Below are positions 14,629 through 14,982 of a DNA stretch of 14,982 bases, one piece after another. The notes beneath the pieces are model-generated. The model was not told where the DNA came from and ran no database searches. It saw nothing but the letters and a program-made list of their open reading frames with translations. The translations under genes and the position numbers were made by a program. Every line of letters starts with the position of its first letter. Within the stretch, counting starts at the first letter, position 1. This DNA is from CAYQPF01 sp964419225 (GTDB taxonomy: Bacteria > Cloacimonadota > Cloacimonadia > Cloacimonadales > CAYQPF01): positions 1 through 14,982 of the forward strand of contig CAYQPF010000125.1 in assembly GCA_964419225.1 (NCBI GenBank), read 5' to 3'.

Positions 14629-14982
14629 ATGAAACTATCATTTGTTATACCCACGCTGAATGAAGAAGAAAGCATTGAAATACTCTATAAAGAAATAATT
14701 GCCAATGTTGCTGATCATACTTACGAAGTTATATTTGTTGATGATGGCAGCAAAGACAATACTTTCCCTATTATGAAGAAACTGGCACTTGCAGATAATA
14801 ATGTGAAGGTAATCAAATTCCGGAGAAATTTCGGTAAAGCTGCCGGGTTGCAAACTGGTTTCGATCAGGCTGAGGGAGATATTGTCTTTACTATGGATGC
14901 CGATCTGCAGGATAATCCAGTGGAAATTCCTAACTTTATCGCTAAGCTGGAAGAAGGTTATGATCTGGTTTCCGGATGGAAA
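14629..14982 (+). CDS. Family 2 glycosyltransferase, Dpm1/ArnC-like (5' part, runs off window)
   Basis: Only the first 118 codons are inside the window and no stop is reached. LSFVIPTLNEEESIEILYKE, then YEVIFVDDGSKDNT, are the GT2 nucleotide-sugar-binding start. RRNFGKAAGLQTGFDQAEGD and MDADLQDNP (D90 and D92 form the DxD) are typical of polyprenyl-phosphate sugar transferases (dolichol-phosphate mannosyltransferase, ArnC and GtrB types). These pass a sugar from a nucleotide donor to a polyprenyl phosphate on the cytoplasmic face of the membrane. The ATG has AGGA at good spacing. Whether C-terminal membrane helices follow cannot be seen. Its sugar is unknown. Its place just after the kinase fits a lipid-carrier pathway. 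Confidence 0.92.
   Translation, partial: MKLSFVIPTLNEEESIEILYKEIIANVADHTYEVIFVDDGSKDNTFPIMKKLALADNNVKVIKFRRNFGKAAGLQTGFDQAEGDIVFTMDADLQDNPVEIPNFIAKLEEGYDLVSGWK

Overview
The window is AT-rich bacterial DNA with no rRNA, tRNA, phage or transposase gene. Three traits suggest a Gram-negative member of the Fibrobacteres-Chlorobi-Bacteroidetes (FCB) supergroup, with Candidatus Cloacimonadota or a close relative as the best guess: PorV/FadL-like outer-membrane barrels, a lipoprotein that is almost entirely a FlgD-Ig/type-A-sorting-like domain, and a soluble protein matching the C-terminal part of DUF2723 proteins. The organism assignment is inference from gene content; no marker gene is present.

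Left half (593-9710), all genes on the minus strand. In transcription order: a zinc-ribbon multi-membrane protein (8943-9710); a secreted TPR/DUF2723-C-like protein followed by a TatD-family nuclease (7430-8734, 6658-7410); a single 56-residue 2[4Fe-4S] ferredoxin with a textbook terminator (6049-6219); a TetR regulator with a palindromic operator, followed 2 bases later by an ICMT-like membrane methyltransferase (4713-5321, 3583-4710); a PAP2-like phosphatase homologue with two altered motif positions (2600-3436); and a FlgD-Ig lipoprotein plus PorV-like barrel pair (1721-2053, 593-1711). Four transcription-unit boundaries carry blocks of one modular noncoding repeat family (1-545, 2121-2528, 5399-5946, 6291-6628). 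The repeat is built from modules of roughly 150 bp in direct and inverted orientation that begin TTACCACGAATT. Other gaps hold different short hairpin repeats.

Right half (9858-14982), all plus strand and tightly packed (gaps of 3, 29, -3, 4 and 8 bases): a FadL/OmpP1-like barrel, a RecJ-like DHH phosphoesterase, a second 56-residue ferredoxin whose stop codon overlaps the start of a geranylgeranyl-reductase-family flavoprotein, a dolichol/phytol-kinase-like membrane protein, and the first 118 codons of a Dpm1/ArnC-like family 2 glycosyltransferase that runs off the window.

The most interesting reading is that ferredoxin, GGR, polyprenol kinase and polyprenyl-phosphate glycosyltransferase form one pathway: ferredoxin-driven saturation of an isoprenoid chain, phosphorylation of the isoprenol, and its use as a sugar carrier. 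This would be a dolichol-like system in a bacterium. Archaeal-type lipid or menaquinone saturation are the main alternatives. The second theme is the modular repeat family, which has perfect 22-bp inverted arms and CGAATT boxes spaced exactly 9 bases apart.
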